From positions 44,485,010 through 44,549,009 of the forward strand of contig NC_057925.1 of assembly GCF_018873765.1 (NCBI RefSeq): a stretch of DNA of 64,000 nt, written 5' to 3'. Under the pieces are notes generated by a model. It made no database searches, had not been told where the DNA came from, and saw only the letters and a program-made list of their open reading frames with translations. The translations under genes were made by a program, and so were the position numbers. Positions 34,321-44,664 of this stretch are shown here, in pieces (position 1 is the first letter of the stretch; every line of letters begins with the position of its first letter). This DNA comes from Telopea speciosissima (lineage: Eukaryota > Streptophyta > Magnoliopsida > Proteales > Proteaceae).

Positions 34321-35160
34321 ATGGGAGAGACATCGAAGGACACAAAGATTGTGACCGAGGTTATATCCTCATCCCCAAATTTTCTGACCTCTAAGAAACT
34401 AGAAAGGAGTCAGAATTTTCAGCAATGGCACAAGATTGTGACCTTGGTTCTCACAGGAAGGGGTGAGAAACATCACTTCACTGGAAAGAAACCTACCAAC
34501 ATGGATGCTGATACTTGGGAGGTTGCTGATGCTCGTATCTTGGGTCAGATGTTAAAGTCTATGGATAGTAATATTGTAGACCTTGTGACCCATATTGACA
34601 CTGTTAAAGATCTATGGGATTATAGGGCTGTTTTATATTCTTGACACAACAACCTCTCCAGGATTTATGAACTCTCCCAAGAGTTTTATCGAGTTGATAG
34701 GAAGGGTCAACCCTTGACCCAACACTTTGCTGATTTCAAGAGGATGCATGAGGAGTTGAATGCTTTGCTGCCCATTACTTCTAATGTTACCCAGATGCAG
34801 CAACAACGTGAACAACTAGCAGTTATGGGTTTCTTGGGCAGTTTGGCCCCTGAATTTGACTTTGTACGGTCTCAGATTCTTGGAGGTGTTAAAGTTCCAT
34901 CTCTTGCAGACACTTTTTCTCGAGTTCTTCGTGTGTCTTGTGACATTGCTCGAGTCTCTTCTGGTGATAGTACTGCTCTAGTGAGTAGTGGCCACAGTTG
35001 GGGTCGTTAGCCTGCCAAGCTTCCCCGAGTTGCACCTTCTGCTAGTACCCATGACTCATTTGAGAAGCCTGAGAAATCTGGTCCTTCAAGGACTTGCCAT
35101 CACTGTGGCTAATCTGGTCACATTCTTTCTGTTGGAAGCTACATGGCAAACCTCCATAGT
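34321..35160 (+). pseudogene. Copia gag with zinc knuckle, broken
   Basis: ATG 34321 opens MGETSKDTKIVTEVIS, then a UBN2-type gag: NFQQWHKIVTLVLTGRGEKH, DADTWEVADARILGQMLKSM, GQPLTQHFADFKRMHEELNA and LAPEFDFVRSQILGGVKVPS. A TGA at 34642-34644 and further stops after 35007 interrupt it. The CCHC knuckle (CHHCG then SGH) is at about 35095-35125 with a stop inside. The usual downstream order protease-integrase follows. Confidence 0.85.
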
Positions 35161-35222
35161 CCAAGATAGTTAACATTGCCAGTGTTCCTACAGCCAGACT
35201 TGTACCTGTTGAGGAACGCCGT

Positions 35223-35955
35223 GTGACTTTGACTATGACAGAGGAGGAATATGCTCTCTACAACCAGGGAAAGGTTGCTCAGGACGTTTCTTCCACTGCG
35301 TGTCTCCCCACTTCTAGGCCCTGGATTATAGATTCAGGGGCCTTAGATCATATTTGCAGACGAAGAGGACGATTGGTAGAGGAAAGGTTTCAGGGGGGTT
35401 ATATCTTCTTGAGGACACTCTTCAGTTGCTTGTTTGGGGACAGCTACCCCTCATCAGCTCCATTGTTGCCTTAGTCATCCATCCTTACAGAGTTTGCAAA
35501 AATTGTTTCTTAGTTTGCGTTCCCTTTCAGTTTTAAATTGTGAGTCGTGTCAGTTTGGGAAACTCCACCGTGTGAGTTATCCCCCTCGTGTCAACAAACG
35601 GGCCCTACATCCCTTCTCTTTAGTTCACTTAGAGATGTATGGGGTCCTTGTCGAGTGTCTTCCAAGTTGGGTTTTACATATTTTGTTTCTTTTGTTGATG
35701 ACTACTCTCGTGTGACATGGTTGTACTTAATGAAAAGTCGTTCTGAATTTTTCTCTATCTTTTTTTCATTTATTGCTGAAATTAAGAATCAATTTGGATC
35801 TTATATTAAGGTGTTGCGTAGTGATAATGCACGGGAGTATTTTGCTGCCCCTTTTACAGTTTTTATGACTACTCGTGGGATCATTCATCAGTCTTCCTGT
35901 TCTGACACACCTCAACCAAATGATGTGACTGAACGGAAGAACCGTCACTTGAAGA
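35223..35955 (+). pseudogene. Copia protease and integrase remnant
   Basis: The protease signature WIIDSGALDHI lies near 35322-35355. After frame changes the pre-integrase zinc region appears (LSHPSLQSLQKLF, then LNCESCQFGK). The integrase core has TYFVSFVDDYSRVTWLYLMK, VLRSDNAREYF and NDVTERKNRH, that is the D, D and E of the DDE triad in place. Similarity stops at about 35955 exactly where the minus-strand LTR begins, so reverse transcriptase, RNase H and the right LTR are missing. Confidence 0.85.
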
Positions 35956-36222
35956 AGAAAATAATACTTGAACCACGATAGATTTAGAATAATAGCTATC
36001 ATGGTCATCCTCCCAATAATTATATTACTAGCTAATAGAGTCTTTGTAGGAAGCCTACTAAGAGTACAAGTATGATTACAAGGAAGGAAAGAATTAAAGA
36101 CAAAAACAAACTCTTATGACTCAATATAGACCACGATAGGGACACTCTCCCTATTGTGGTCAATAGAAACTAAAACATAGTACCGCAGGGTCAATAATAC
36201 CCCTGCGGTACATATCTCAACA
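35956..36222 (-). repeat. 5' LTR of the minus-strand copia element
   Basis: Direct-repeat partner of 32735-32994, ending TACATATCTCAACA at 36222. The two LTRs bracket the plus-strand copia and the RNase H fragment. Differences between them are frequent, including a short insertion near 36087, so the outer element is not recent. Confidence 0.75.
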
Positions 36223-36791
36223 CATCTCACTTCTGTAAAATCTGTTATTCATTGAGAAAAGAAAATGGCCTGAAAGTATGCTGATGTTTAGAGAATATGT
36301 AGATCTTTTAACTTTTTATTGAAGGGTAAAGGACTTTGAAATCCCCAGGAATATTATAGGTGGCAAAACTGGCCTACTTCAAATTGTTTTATCAGTTTTG
36401 CTTGATAAATTATTCTGGTCTGGGATTTCTTGTTAGTTTGTTGTCAGGAACAATTTGTGGCACTGATGTCATGAAGCTTATTGCTTACAAGTGTTAGAAT
36501 AGTGAAAAGTTCACTGTTTTAACGAAGACATTGTTTTTTTTTGTTTTAATCAACTATCTCTCACTTGTTATCTTTTATTACTTCATTCTGAATATCTGAA
36601 GTCTTGACTTTACATAATTTGATGATTAAAAGGTGGTTTATTTCCAATCTCTGGTGAAACCAAATGATGCTTTTCTAACAAAACAGTGAATATTTCTTTT
36701 GCTTTTTACTGTTATTTTTAACTGTTAGAGAACTTGTTTTAGTATAAAATTCTCTCTCATTCATTCTGTTTTCTCCTCTTGAAATTGCTAG
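36223..36791 (+). other. Pseudogene intron, no other feature seen
   Basis: AT-rich sequence leading to the acceptor TTGCTAG at 36785-36791 in front of a UBP exon. The exon expected just upstream in UBP12/13 (the LVRFRALEKPKED-like region) was not found here. Confidence 0.6.
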
Positions 36792-37604
36792 GTCAAAGCT
36801 GTACACATATGTTGATGCTGTCGAAAAAGTTGCTCAACGACTTGGTTTGGATGATCCATCTAAAATTAGACTCACATCCCACAATTGTTTTTGTGAGAAG
36901 CCATTTTCCTATCCAATCTACCGGGGGGTGGAGCATTTCTGATAAATGCTCGACTATGACGATCAGGTAGGTCGTCAACCTGGGACCTGATTCTTTTTTA
37001 AAGTTTTCATGTAATTTCATTTTTTTGTTAACCTTTAAATGGCCAATTCAATCGGAATTATTTTCGACAGACTTCGGATATCTTGTATTATGAAGTATTG
37101 GATAACCCTCTTCTAGAATTGAAAGGTTCAAAAGCTCTAAAGTTTGCTTTTCATTCAGCCCTAAAGGATGAGGTGAGTGTACAGACCTCAATGGTCATTT
37201 GCATGGTTTCAAGTTTTGTGCTCACATTGTATTTCTTTCCTTTTGTTTTCAGGTAGTCGTTCATTGTTTAACACTTCCAAAGCAGAACACTGTAGCAGAT
37301 TTATATATTTACCTAAAAACTATCGTGAGTGCTTGTTTCGTCTCTTACATTTTAGTTGTTTCCTTTTTATCTTAGAAGTCTATACCTACTGAAGTAAACC
37401 TACTTTTTTGACACATTGTGGAGCAGGTTGAGCTGTCGCATCCTAATGCAGAACTCAGGTTACTTGACGTTTCATATCATAAGATTTCTGTGGTATGTGT
37501 TTCATTATTCAACCTTTTTAATTGCTTTTAGTGGATTAACAATGATCCATTTGTTTAACTAAGAGTGTCGAACAGAGATTCCCAAGTTAAGTAGCTGATG
37601 CAGA

Positions 37605-37930
37605 TAAGTTACAGAAGTGGGCTTATTTTAGTGAAAATAAGCTTTGGTTTGGGCTCTATATGTGTTGGGCCTTTGGTCCAAGGGGTTTTAATTGTATTTG
37701 ACCATTTTTTAATGGGCCTAAAATATGAGCAGGTGGAAGAAATAGAGGATTAGTTGGGGTTGTAGTAGTTGTTTTCTATTTCACTTCTTATTTATTATTT
37801 TATCTTATTTTTGACTGGAATAGGCCTGATGTTAGCAATCCAGCTTATATATATATCTATAGAGTCAGTCTTTTAATAAAGAAGGTTGCTGTTTTATATT
37901 ATTTTCTTTTGGATAAGATTATCTATAATC
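37605..37930 (+). repeat. LTR-like repeat in a UBP intron
   Basis: GTGGGCTTATTTTAGTGAAA, TGTTGGGCCTTTGGTCCAAG and TTAATGGGCCTAAAATA resemble 15199-15310. The right part has a TATATATATCTATAGAGTC stretch. It is probably an LTR fragment of the same dispersed family; no coding sequence is attached. Confidence 0.45.
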
Positions 37931-37988
37931 AAATATGATGTTATCCCACAGGGTTAGCTACAGTATAAAAAAGCATACAGGCCTCTCC

Positions 37989-38099
37989 AACGATGTATAT
38001 CAATTAGTTTTTCTGAATCTTTGCTATAGTTTATTCAGTGTGCCAACGATGTATCAATTCAGTTTTTCTGAATCTTTGCTATAGTTTATTCAGTGTGCT
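37989..38099 (+). repeat. 56-bp tandem duplication
   Basis: Two units starting AACGATGTAT (37989 and 38045) and sharing TTTTTCTGAATCTTTGCTAT followed by AGTTTATTCAGTGTGC lie head to tail in the intron before the exon at 38555. Confidence 0.8.
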
Positions 38100-39829
38100 T
38101 GGTGGATTCCAAGTGAAAGCTGGGGTAGATTCCTTGGTGGATGGCAAGATTTCCTTCATGGTTTTGGAGGATTCCTGCGCTGTTCTGTCGATGCTTCTAT
38201 TTTCTATTAGTTTTAGTTTCATATTCTATTTTTTTAGTTCCATTCTATATTTCTATGTTCTGCGATTTGGTTTATACTAGTCTCTACCTGAATTTTTCTG
38301 GTGCAGGATTTTTTTCTACATTAGTAGCTGAGGTGACTAAACCCTGTTATGTCTTGAGTAGTTGAATGTGAATGTCTCTGATCAATAGTTATAATTTTGG
38401 TAAATATGAAAGAGATGAATTGTTGGAGATATGTTTCATTCATTCAGTTGCCAACATCTATAAATTCCGTAGAGAACTTTTGAAACCATATCATAGTTCT
38501 TCTATTAATGTTCATTCTTGTCTGGTGAATAATTCTTGAATAACATCCTTGCAGATCTTTCCCCCAAATGAAAAGATAGGGTACATAAATAATATGCGTT
38601 CGTTGCGAATGGAGGAGGTAGCTATATTCTTTCTGTATAGCATATTGTAAGGCATAGCTTACTCTGCTCTGTTGTGGTATTTTTGCATGGTTCTGGTAGG
38701 TGCATGGCTATGCCTGTTTACTTGTTATTATATGTTTCAAATCGTTTTGAAACATGCTAAATTTTCAGTCTTGTGACGTCTGGACTTTGATAGTTGTTGG
38801 AAAGTTCCATGCTGGACTAGAACCCTTGATTATACATGACCTTTTAAAGGAATCTTGTTAAACTGAGAATTTTTTTTGGATAATATAACTGTATGGAGTC
38901 CCAACTCCTATGGGTACAGGAAACTTTTAAAACCTAGATTTTTTATCCTGTTGGCTTTGAGTAGAAGATCATTGTTTGAACATGTTTCAATCTAAGAGGA
39001 TTTTTTTTTTTAAAGTAATGAATTGTGAAACTTTGCTTTGTTGACTCTCTTTTTATGGGGAAGAAAACCATTGGGAAAGGATAAATGATGAGTGGTAAAG
39101 TTTTGCTGAAAACTTCTGAGGTGGAAAAGGATGGTTTTTCTTGAAGAAATTACATAATTTGATTTATTTAAAGTCCCCACCCCAGAATCCAAACATCTCC
39201 CCCCCCCCCCCCAAAAAAAAAATAAAAATGAGAGTTTCTCTACTTCCATTTCAAATTTTCAACCAGATTTGTTCACATGGTTTTGGCACAAGTTTAAGCA
39301 TGGGCATTGAAACATTGAATTGATGTTTTTAGTGCATATTGAAGCAACTGTTGAAAGGTACTAAGCATTCTTTGTTACTGTAGATTCCTGAAGAAGAGAA
39401 AAACCGTGGTCCTCAGGATTGCTTGATTCATGTTTACCATTTCACAAAAGATACCTCCCAAAAGCTGATGGTACAAAATATTAGATTCTCTTCATACCAT
39501 CACTCCTATTTAAAGTGTAGAAAGTCTTTGCAGAGTGATGAAGCTCATCTAGGGATAAAATCAATTGCCATACTCTTTATATTTAAACCTTTTGGTTTCA
39601 ATATCTCTTACAGTACTTTGGAGAACCCTTTTTCTTCCTTACCCATGAAGTCGAGACTTTGGCCAACATTAAAGTGCGTATACAGAAGAAATTGCAGGTT
39701 CCTGACAAGGAGTTTGTTAAGGTAATTTAATTTTTTACTTGCTTTTTATTTGTGGGATTATGTCTAGTGGATGTCGATCCAAATCTTTGGTTGTGTAGGC
39801 TTAGTGTATTAGTCAAATAGCAGTCCATG

Positions 39830-40790
39830 GGATCATGCATTAAGTTGGGTTGACCAATACTGAATCTAGACCATCGCATGGTGACCCTAGGGCAACCAAT
39901 TATAAAACAATTATGGTTTTACACCTCCTGGGTTAACCCATGGCTGCCCTATTTTACTTTTAGGGTTACCCATGGTTGCCCATGGGAACCCTGGTGTAAC
40001 CCAATTAGGGTATAGCATAATAAACCATTACCTAATCCTTTTCTTTCTTGTCCCATGAAATTATGGGATCCCTAAGAGAGAAAATTCATCTTTCTCATCT
40101 CATGGAAAGAGTGATCCATCCCATACCCGAATGCGCAGCGGAAAGAGATCGATTCAGGTTTCTTTCACATCCCATGATTATCTTATAATTAAACAAAATG
40201 AATTAACAAGAAATTGTTAACCTTTTGAGCTTCAAGTGTTGCTCCTCCAATAGACAATGGTTCTTCCTCCAACGAGTACACCAGGGAAACAAAACTTGAA
40301 CCTCCAATGGTGCTACCAAGGTTCTCCAAGTCAAACCTAGATCTTCTTCTTCAAATCTTCAAGAGCAATCTTGGGTTTTCAAAATGCTAACTCTCAAAAG
40401 CTGGAGAGTAAGAAGAATAAGAGAGAGAGAGCCAGAAACGTCCAAGCTTGGGCGTCTCCCCACCCCCCTTTGGATGTGTTTATATAGATAGGGTCTCTAA
40501 GACCTTGTTTGGATAATTTCCAGTGAGAATCTATTTATCTCTTACCACTTTGACTTGAACTTGTTTAAACCTGAACTTAACAAGTGGATGTTCAGGCTGC
40601 ATATATGTTGTGAACCATGTTGATATCTTCCTCACTCCTCAATAGACACGTACAAGAAACGAAGTGTCATAAAGCATCATAAACTTCTTATTGTGGGGGT
40701 CTTGCCATGTAGAGCCATCTTCTCTTCCCCTACCTCCCTCCCTCCTTTGTGGTAGTTAGGAGGATGAAAGTGTAATCATAATTGTTTGCA
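39830..40790 (-). repeat. LTR-like repeat, minus copy (partner of 59960-61610)
   Basis: On the minus strand this matches 60930-61610 in order: a TATATAAACAC-type box near 40480, an AGAGAG-rich region, AGAGTTAGCATTTT, the AAGGTTC...GGAGGAAGAACCATTGTCTA block, CATCCCATGA and the GCGCAGCGGAAA junction. It sits in the intron between UBP exons 39721 and 40890. No coding region is present. The sequence style is that of a copia-type LTR or LTR-derived element; borders are approximate. Confidence 0.6.
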
Positions 40791-41121
40791 TATCAACTGA
40801 TAAGATGTGTCCATACTATTAGAACATTGATTTTCTTCTGAGTACATCTAATTAGTTTTTTTTTTTTTTTTACCCTTTGTTTGGCTCAGTGGAAGTTTGC
40901 ATTTTTTCTATTTGGTTGTCCCAACTATCTTGAAGATGATGACATTGTATCCGGTCATGTTCAGGTAGGGCCACTTGAATATGTTAATTCTACCTTGCTT
41001 TGTTTCTGTCCATTCTGTTCTGGTTACGTGATAATGTTTTTTATCCTGTTTTCAGATAAAAGATATATATGGAACTAGGAAGCCACATCTTGGACTGGAG
41101 CACTCTGACATTGCTCCTTAA

Positions 41122-41619
41122 AGACTGATCTTGGAGGGATCTCTATTTTTGTTGATTGTTAAAAGGGTGCAAGAGTTGGCAGATACTTGTTATCGAACTT
41201 GTGACCTGTCTCCAAACTTTGTAGAACCCTTACATTGGAGAAGTGGGTAAAGTTGACGGACCCGGCCAAAGCATTGGAACCATCTAGCTTCCCATGCATG
41301 TGTGAGTGAAATTGGGGAAAGAATCATGAAATGAATCGTATTTTACATAACCATGAGCAGCCTAACCCCTATCGTGTTCTTTCACATCTTAAACAATGGA
41401 CCGCTACCTAGATCCCTAACTCTACTTGTACCCATACCACCGCCTCCTTCAGTCCTATGGTTTTGGAGTCTTCTCACATTCCTCTCTCTATTAGTCCATT
41501 GGTTGTGCCCACTAGATGGGTTGGAGCTTTAAAAAGGAAACTAAAGAAAGTGGTTGGACATCTGTTTATCTTTTGGTAGTGAACAATGTGTTTTCTTTTT
41601 ATTACAGGGTATACAAGCA
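41122..41619. other. Sequence after the pseudogene stop, no gene seen
   Basis: About 500 bp without a recognisable gene or repeat. It would include the former 3' end of the UBP gene; the conserved tail residues after the PKR position are not readable in any frame. Confidence 0.4.
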
Positions 41620-41835
41620 ACACAAAACCGGCATCATCATCAACAATTGATCTTTGTCCCAACTAAATGGGGTTGGCTCCATGGATCTTACAAAGACAAA
41701 ATAATAAAAATAATAGTAAAAAAGAAGAGCACAACCATTATGAGAGTCTGCAACGCTAACTACATCCAGCTCAATGAGGCGTGGGCCCAGTACTATAGGG
41801 AGCAATGAGCCAGTGATTAAACCCCAGCCCAACCT
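41620..41835 (-). mobile_element. RTE-type LINE 3' end with GAT-rich tail
   Basis: On the minus strand this ends GAGCCAACCCCATTTAGTTG and GGACAAAGATCAATTGTTGA followed by TGATGATGATG. The CCCCATTTAGTTGGGACAAAG motif and simple-repeat tail are characteristic 3' ends of plant RTE elements. Only this end is present. Confidence 0.6.
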
Positions 41836-42014
41836 TAGGAGCCTCATCCTAAACCCAAGTCCAACTCCGCCTGCCAGGGCCAAGCAACCTAATCCAACCA
41901 TGGTAGGGTTTTCCCAAGCCTGTCCTGGTCCTGATTGACCTTGAATATCTTGGTCCATTGAGTTGTAGTACTAACAAATAGTAATCAAAGCCTACAAAAC
42001 AAAGCTCGGGCTAT

Positions 42015-42118
42015 AAGAAAAAGGGCATTTTTCGTGCAGAGGTTGTTCCAAGACTTGGACCCATGACAACTTGATCACAGTGGAGTAACCTTGACCATTG
42101 CACCAAAGAATGCCCTCT
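42015..42118 (-). mobile_element. Au SINE, 5' part only
   Basis: The minus strand reads AGAGGGCATTCTTTGGTGCA, ATGGTCAAGGTTACTCCACT and then the B-box-like GTCATGGGTCCAAGTC, matching the tRNA-like half of the Au SINE at 18875-19046 with many changes. The 3' half is missing. Confidence 0.75.
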
Positions 42119-42626
42119 ATGTATTGTATAAATATATACTATATAAAATACAGGGTTGGGCTGGCCCTGTCAAGGCCGAGGCCTCAACCCAACCCAGCCT
42201 GGCCTGGCTCTGCCATGGCCACGCAAATATCAAACCCAGCCCAGGCCACCTCTTGCTTATGCCCATGCTCACCCCAGCCCTCTCTGGGCTCAAGGTGCGT
42301 TTGGGCGGGTTCAGGCTGGCCTGGTTTTTTTGACACCCCTGCCGGGGGGAGAGCACTAGGCCTTAAAGGTCTTCCCTTTTCTTTTTCTTTTCATTTGGAT
42401 GATGTAGAATAATATTTTCAATGGTTTGAATTTCCACCAACAATATGTTTAACTTGATGAATTTGTTTAGATATAACACAATTACACTATGGTTCTTTCT
42501 TTCTATTCATTCATTCATTTTTCACTTCCTACTACTAGTAAGGACCCTAGGGATTGAAACTGGAGAGTAAACAAGAGGCTAGATTGTAGGGAAATGGGGT
42601 TTTGTAATATGGTCATGAGATCAATA
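42119..42626. other. CCAGCCC-rich stretch and AT-rich sequence
   Basis: 42150-42345 is rich in CCCAGCC/CCTGGCC motifs and ends in TTTGACACCCCTGCC, a pattern seen in some dispersed plant repeats, but no element ends were identified. The rest is AT-rich with no coding signal. Confidence 0.35.
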
Positions 42627-42827
42627 TTACATCAGAGATTTCAACAACAATTCATCTAGTAGTCCTACTACTTTGCTTGGCAGTTCTTCAGGGGGCCTGA
42701 AATTTATCACTTCCATTAACTTATCTTGAGGCAGTTGATACTGTTGAAACACCCGAAAGGGGCATCTGTCATACCTACACTCAAACAGGTTTAAATTGAA
42801 CTTGGTGTGTAGGTACTGTACCAACAA
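42627..42827 (-). CDS. Possible terminal exon of an unknown gene
   Basis: The minus strand is open for 66 codons from a good acceptor (GCTGACAG at 42828-42835) to a TAA at 42627-42629. It reads LLVQYLHTKFNLNLFECRYD, RCPFRVFQQYQLPQDKLMEV and PPEELPSKVVGLLDELLLKS. The composition looks protein-like and not like any transposon domain I know. There is no start codon near the acceptor, so it would be a last exon. I do not recognise the family. It could be an exon stranded by repeats or chance. Confidence 0.3.
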   Translation of the reverse strand: MLVQYLHTKFNLNLFECRYDRCPFRVFQQYQLPQDKLMEVINFRPPEELPSKVVGLLDELLLKSLM

Positions 42828-42894
42828 CTGTCAGCATCAATGATTTATCAGCCATAACAGTTCAATTACCGGGGTGGTATATGGACTGTGGTAG

Positions 42895-43324
42895 TAGGGA
42901 TGTAAATGGATAATCGAAATCCGAATCCGAATCCGTATTCGTTTAGGGGCATCTGTATTCGTTTAGTGATATTTGATAAATAATCCGAATACTCCGATTA
43001 AAATCCGTTTGAAAAAAAATCCGAATACTTAATAATAAAAAATTAAGTAAACAATGATTTTGAGGGTTTTTGAAGATTAAACAAGTTCTAGAATATGATG
43101 AAAAGAGAATCATGGTCTATGAGATATGGATTGAGAGTGAATTGTATCCGCTAGGGGGAGGAAGGTCTGGGTTACACAAGGCAGAGATGTAAACAGATGG
43201 TCGAAAATCTGAATCCGATCCGCATCCGAATCCGTTTAGAGGTATCCGTATTCAGCCAAGAAATATCTGGCTCCAATCACATCCGATCCGTATCCGATCC
43301 AAATCTGATCTGTTTACATCCCTA
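42895..43324. mobile_element. hAT-type MITE, 430 bp
   Basis: The ends TAGGGATGTAAATGGAT and (reverse complement) TAGGGATGTAAACAGAT are terminal inverted repeats of a common plant hAT MITE style. The element is flanked by a perfect 8-bp target duplication, TGTGGTAG at 42887-42894 and 43325-43332, the size made by hAT transposases. The interior holds repeated ATCCGAATCCG motifs and is non-coding. A second left-end-like sequence (AGATGTAAACAGATGGTCG, 43185) lies inside, so the element may be a composite of two copies. Confidence 0.9.
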
Positions 43325-43332
43325 TGTGGTAG

Positions 43333-43862
43333 GATGGTTGAGTATCCTCCATGTACTTGTTCGTGGTGTGAAGACAGTAGGAGGTGTCTGAACCCACCTC
43401 CGGAGGACTGGTGATGTATGAACACTCACAATCAAGGATTTGAGGTAAACCATATACTCCTTTAAGTTTTATTTAAGTCCTTGAGATAAGCCTGCTGTTT
43501 GGGCTCTATAGCAGCCACCAGTCGATCTAGATGACCAACTGGTGTGATCATCCGGTGGTGCAGAACAATCAAATTTCATTATTCCTCTGTGGGATCCACA
43601 TGCTTAGTGCCGGGTCTCCTCGCTCATGTCTCACCATATTGCGAGATCCTAATGCTATTTTGTACACCTTACTGAGTAGCAGTGGTAGGCCACACAGCCT
43701 GTTGAGCAGGATTAGTTAAAGCTATAACTAGAGCTCTTATTTCCAGAACTCATATTTCATATTGATAGAGGATGGTGTCCTCATGTTTAGAGATCGGTTG
43801 TGTGTTCTCGATGATGCACAGTTGAAAACGATTATAAGGGGTTGATTTTGTTCATTGTTTTA
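43333..43862. other. No gene seen
   Basis: About 530 bp of moderately AT-rich DNA without recognisable features, ending in a strong acceptor-like sequence (TTTTGTTCATTGTTTTAG, 43845-43862) in front of the open frame at 43863. Confidence 0.4.
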
Positions 43863-44603
43863 GAATTTCCATCCAACTTCATTGATGATCTGCAATTAGA
43901 ACAAGGTCTGCGATTAACCTTCCATTTAAATATTTTTGCTTCTATCCGCCAGAAAGATAAAACAATCAACTGTCCCCATACGCTCATAATTGAGGAAGTT
44001 GATATTACTACTCATCATCGACATATAATCTACATTCACCATTTCAAAGGCTTTGACTGGTTTGGGATTCCATTGCGAGGAAAAGATTCTATTAAAGATT
44101 TGAAAGTTTTTGAATCTGAGTTTTATATGTCGCCTTGTCGACGTTACTCTCCGATAAGAGACTATTATATAGTCAAATCTTGGAAGGTCTTGTTCGAGAA
44201 CAGGGAACCTGACCAGCAAAAGCTTAATGATCAACATTCGATTGCTATGATGGTCGCAGATATCTTCGGTTGGTCATATGGCAACGATGATGGTGGAGTT
44301 CCTTCTCTTAGTCGGAGCTTAACATGTTTGTCAAGAGGGGAGGTTGAAGGATCAAATTCTGTTCCTAAAGAAGAAGGAAGAAGAGTGAGTGTTGCCATCA
44401 TGTGTAGTAGAGACATTAATGGAAAAGGGGAAAACATCTCTCTTGACAATACAGAAGAAGAGGAAGAGGAAAGGAATTGCATTGGATTCGACTCTGTTTC
44501 TAAAGTAGTGGGGGAAGAGGAAGAGATGTGGAGGTCTAGCAAGAGAGCTCATCTACATTACAACAATGATGATGCATCAGGTCTTCCTAACATTCAACCA
44601 TAG
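43863..44603 (+). CDS. Hypothetical protein, likely a final exon
   Basis: An open frame of about 246 codons runs from an acceptor-like TTGTTTTAG to a TAG at 44601-44603; the frame is also open back to an ATG at 43842. The first 150 residues look like a folded domain (FPSNFIDDLQLEQGLRLTFH, then IYIHHFKGFDWFGIPLRGKD, then YYIVKSWKVLFENREPDQQK). The rest is acidic and low in complexity, with a run of Glu (TEEEEEERN). I recognise no family and no transposon domain. It is the longest uninterrupted frame outside the transposons. It could be the last exon of a host gene or a captured fragment. Confidence 0.4.
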   Translation, partial: EFPSNFIDDLQLEQGLRLTFHLNIFASIRQKDKTINCPHTLIIEEVDITTHHRHIIYIHHFKGFDWFGIPLRGKDSIKDLKVFESEFYMSPCRRYSPIRDYYIVKSWKVLFENREPDQQKLNDQHSIAMMVADIFGWSYGNDDGGVPSLSRSLTCLSRGEVEGSNSVPKEEGRRVSVAIMCSRDINGKGENISLDNTEEEEEERNCIGFDSVSKVVGEEEEMWRSSKRAHLHYNNDDASGLPNIQP

Positions 44604-44664
44604 ACATTTTTTCTTTTTTATTTTATATTTTTTTTGGGGGGGTGTTTGGAATTTGTGGTAAATT

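Larger units (their letters stand above)
14019..41121 (+). pseudogene. UBP12: UBP12/13-like (USP7-type) ubiquitin carboxyl-terminal hydrolase pseudogene
   Basis: Fourteen exons align with the plant UBP12/UBP13 proteins, nuclear-cytoplasmic deubiquitinases of the C19 family. Positions: 14019-14117, 18263-18340, 18440-18525, 18629-18737, 19119-19187, 19276-19401, 36792-36966, 37071-37172, 37253-37324, 37427-37492, 38555-38617, 39384-39470, 39614-39721, 40890-40964, with a last piece at 41056-41121. All visible borders are AG...GT with matching phases, so this is a duplicated gene, not a retrocopy. The first exon carries FPPVLQLQLKRFEYD from the catalytic core; the others cover the C-terminal ubiquitin-like domains. 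Missing are the N-terminal MATH domain, the Cys box, the exons with the His box between 14117 and 18263, and an exon between 19401 and 36792. In-frame stops lie at 18305-18307 and 36940-36945, and the C-terminus ends early at 41119. It cannot make an active enzyme. Confidence 0.9.
36792..41121 (+). pseudogene. UBP12: UBP12/13 pseudogene: second C-terminal exon block
   Basis: Nine pieces encode the end of the protein: SKLYTYVDAVEKVAQRLGLD...GVEHF (36792-36966), TSDILYYEVLDNPLLELKGS (37071-37172), VVVHCLTLPKQNTVADL (37253-37324), VELSHPNAELRLLDVSYHK (37427-37492), IFPPNEKIGYINNM (38555-38617), IPEEEKNRGPQDCLIHVYHF (39384-39470), YFGEPFFFLTHEVETL (39614-39721), WKFAFFLFGCPNYLEDDDIV (40890-40964) and IKDIYGTRKPHLGLEHSDIA (41056-41121). 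The stops TGA TAA at 36940-36945 replace the Ser-Asp of GVEHLSDML. The protein stops at 41119, short of the conserved C-terminal tail, possibly through one extra T. Only the first and last pieces show clear disabling changes. Confidence 0.9.

Noticed and set aside
14019..41121. Calling the deubiquitinase a working gene
   Set aside because: The catalytic Cys and His regions are absent and in-frame stops occur in two exons that otherwise align well.
41760..42345. Proline-rich frames in the CCAGCCC-rich stretch
   Set aside because: All frames are short and the composition follows from a repeated base motif.
44231..44542. Minus-strand frame of 103 codons opposite the hypothetical exon
   Set aside because: It is Ser/Leu-rich and is the complement of the Glu/Lys-rich plus frame, the usual shadow of an acidic coding region.
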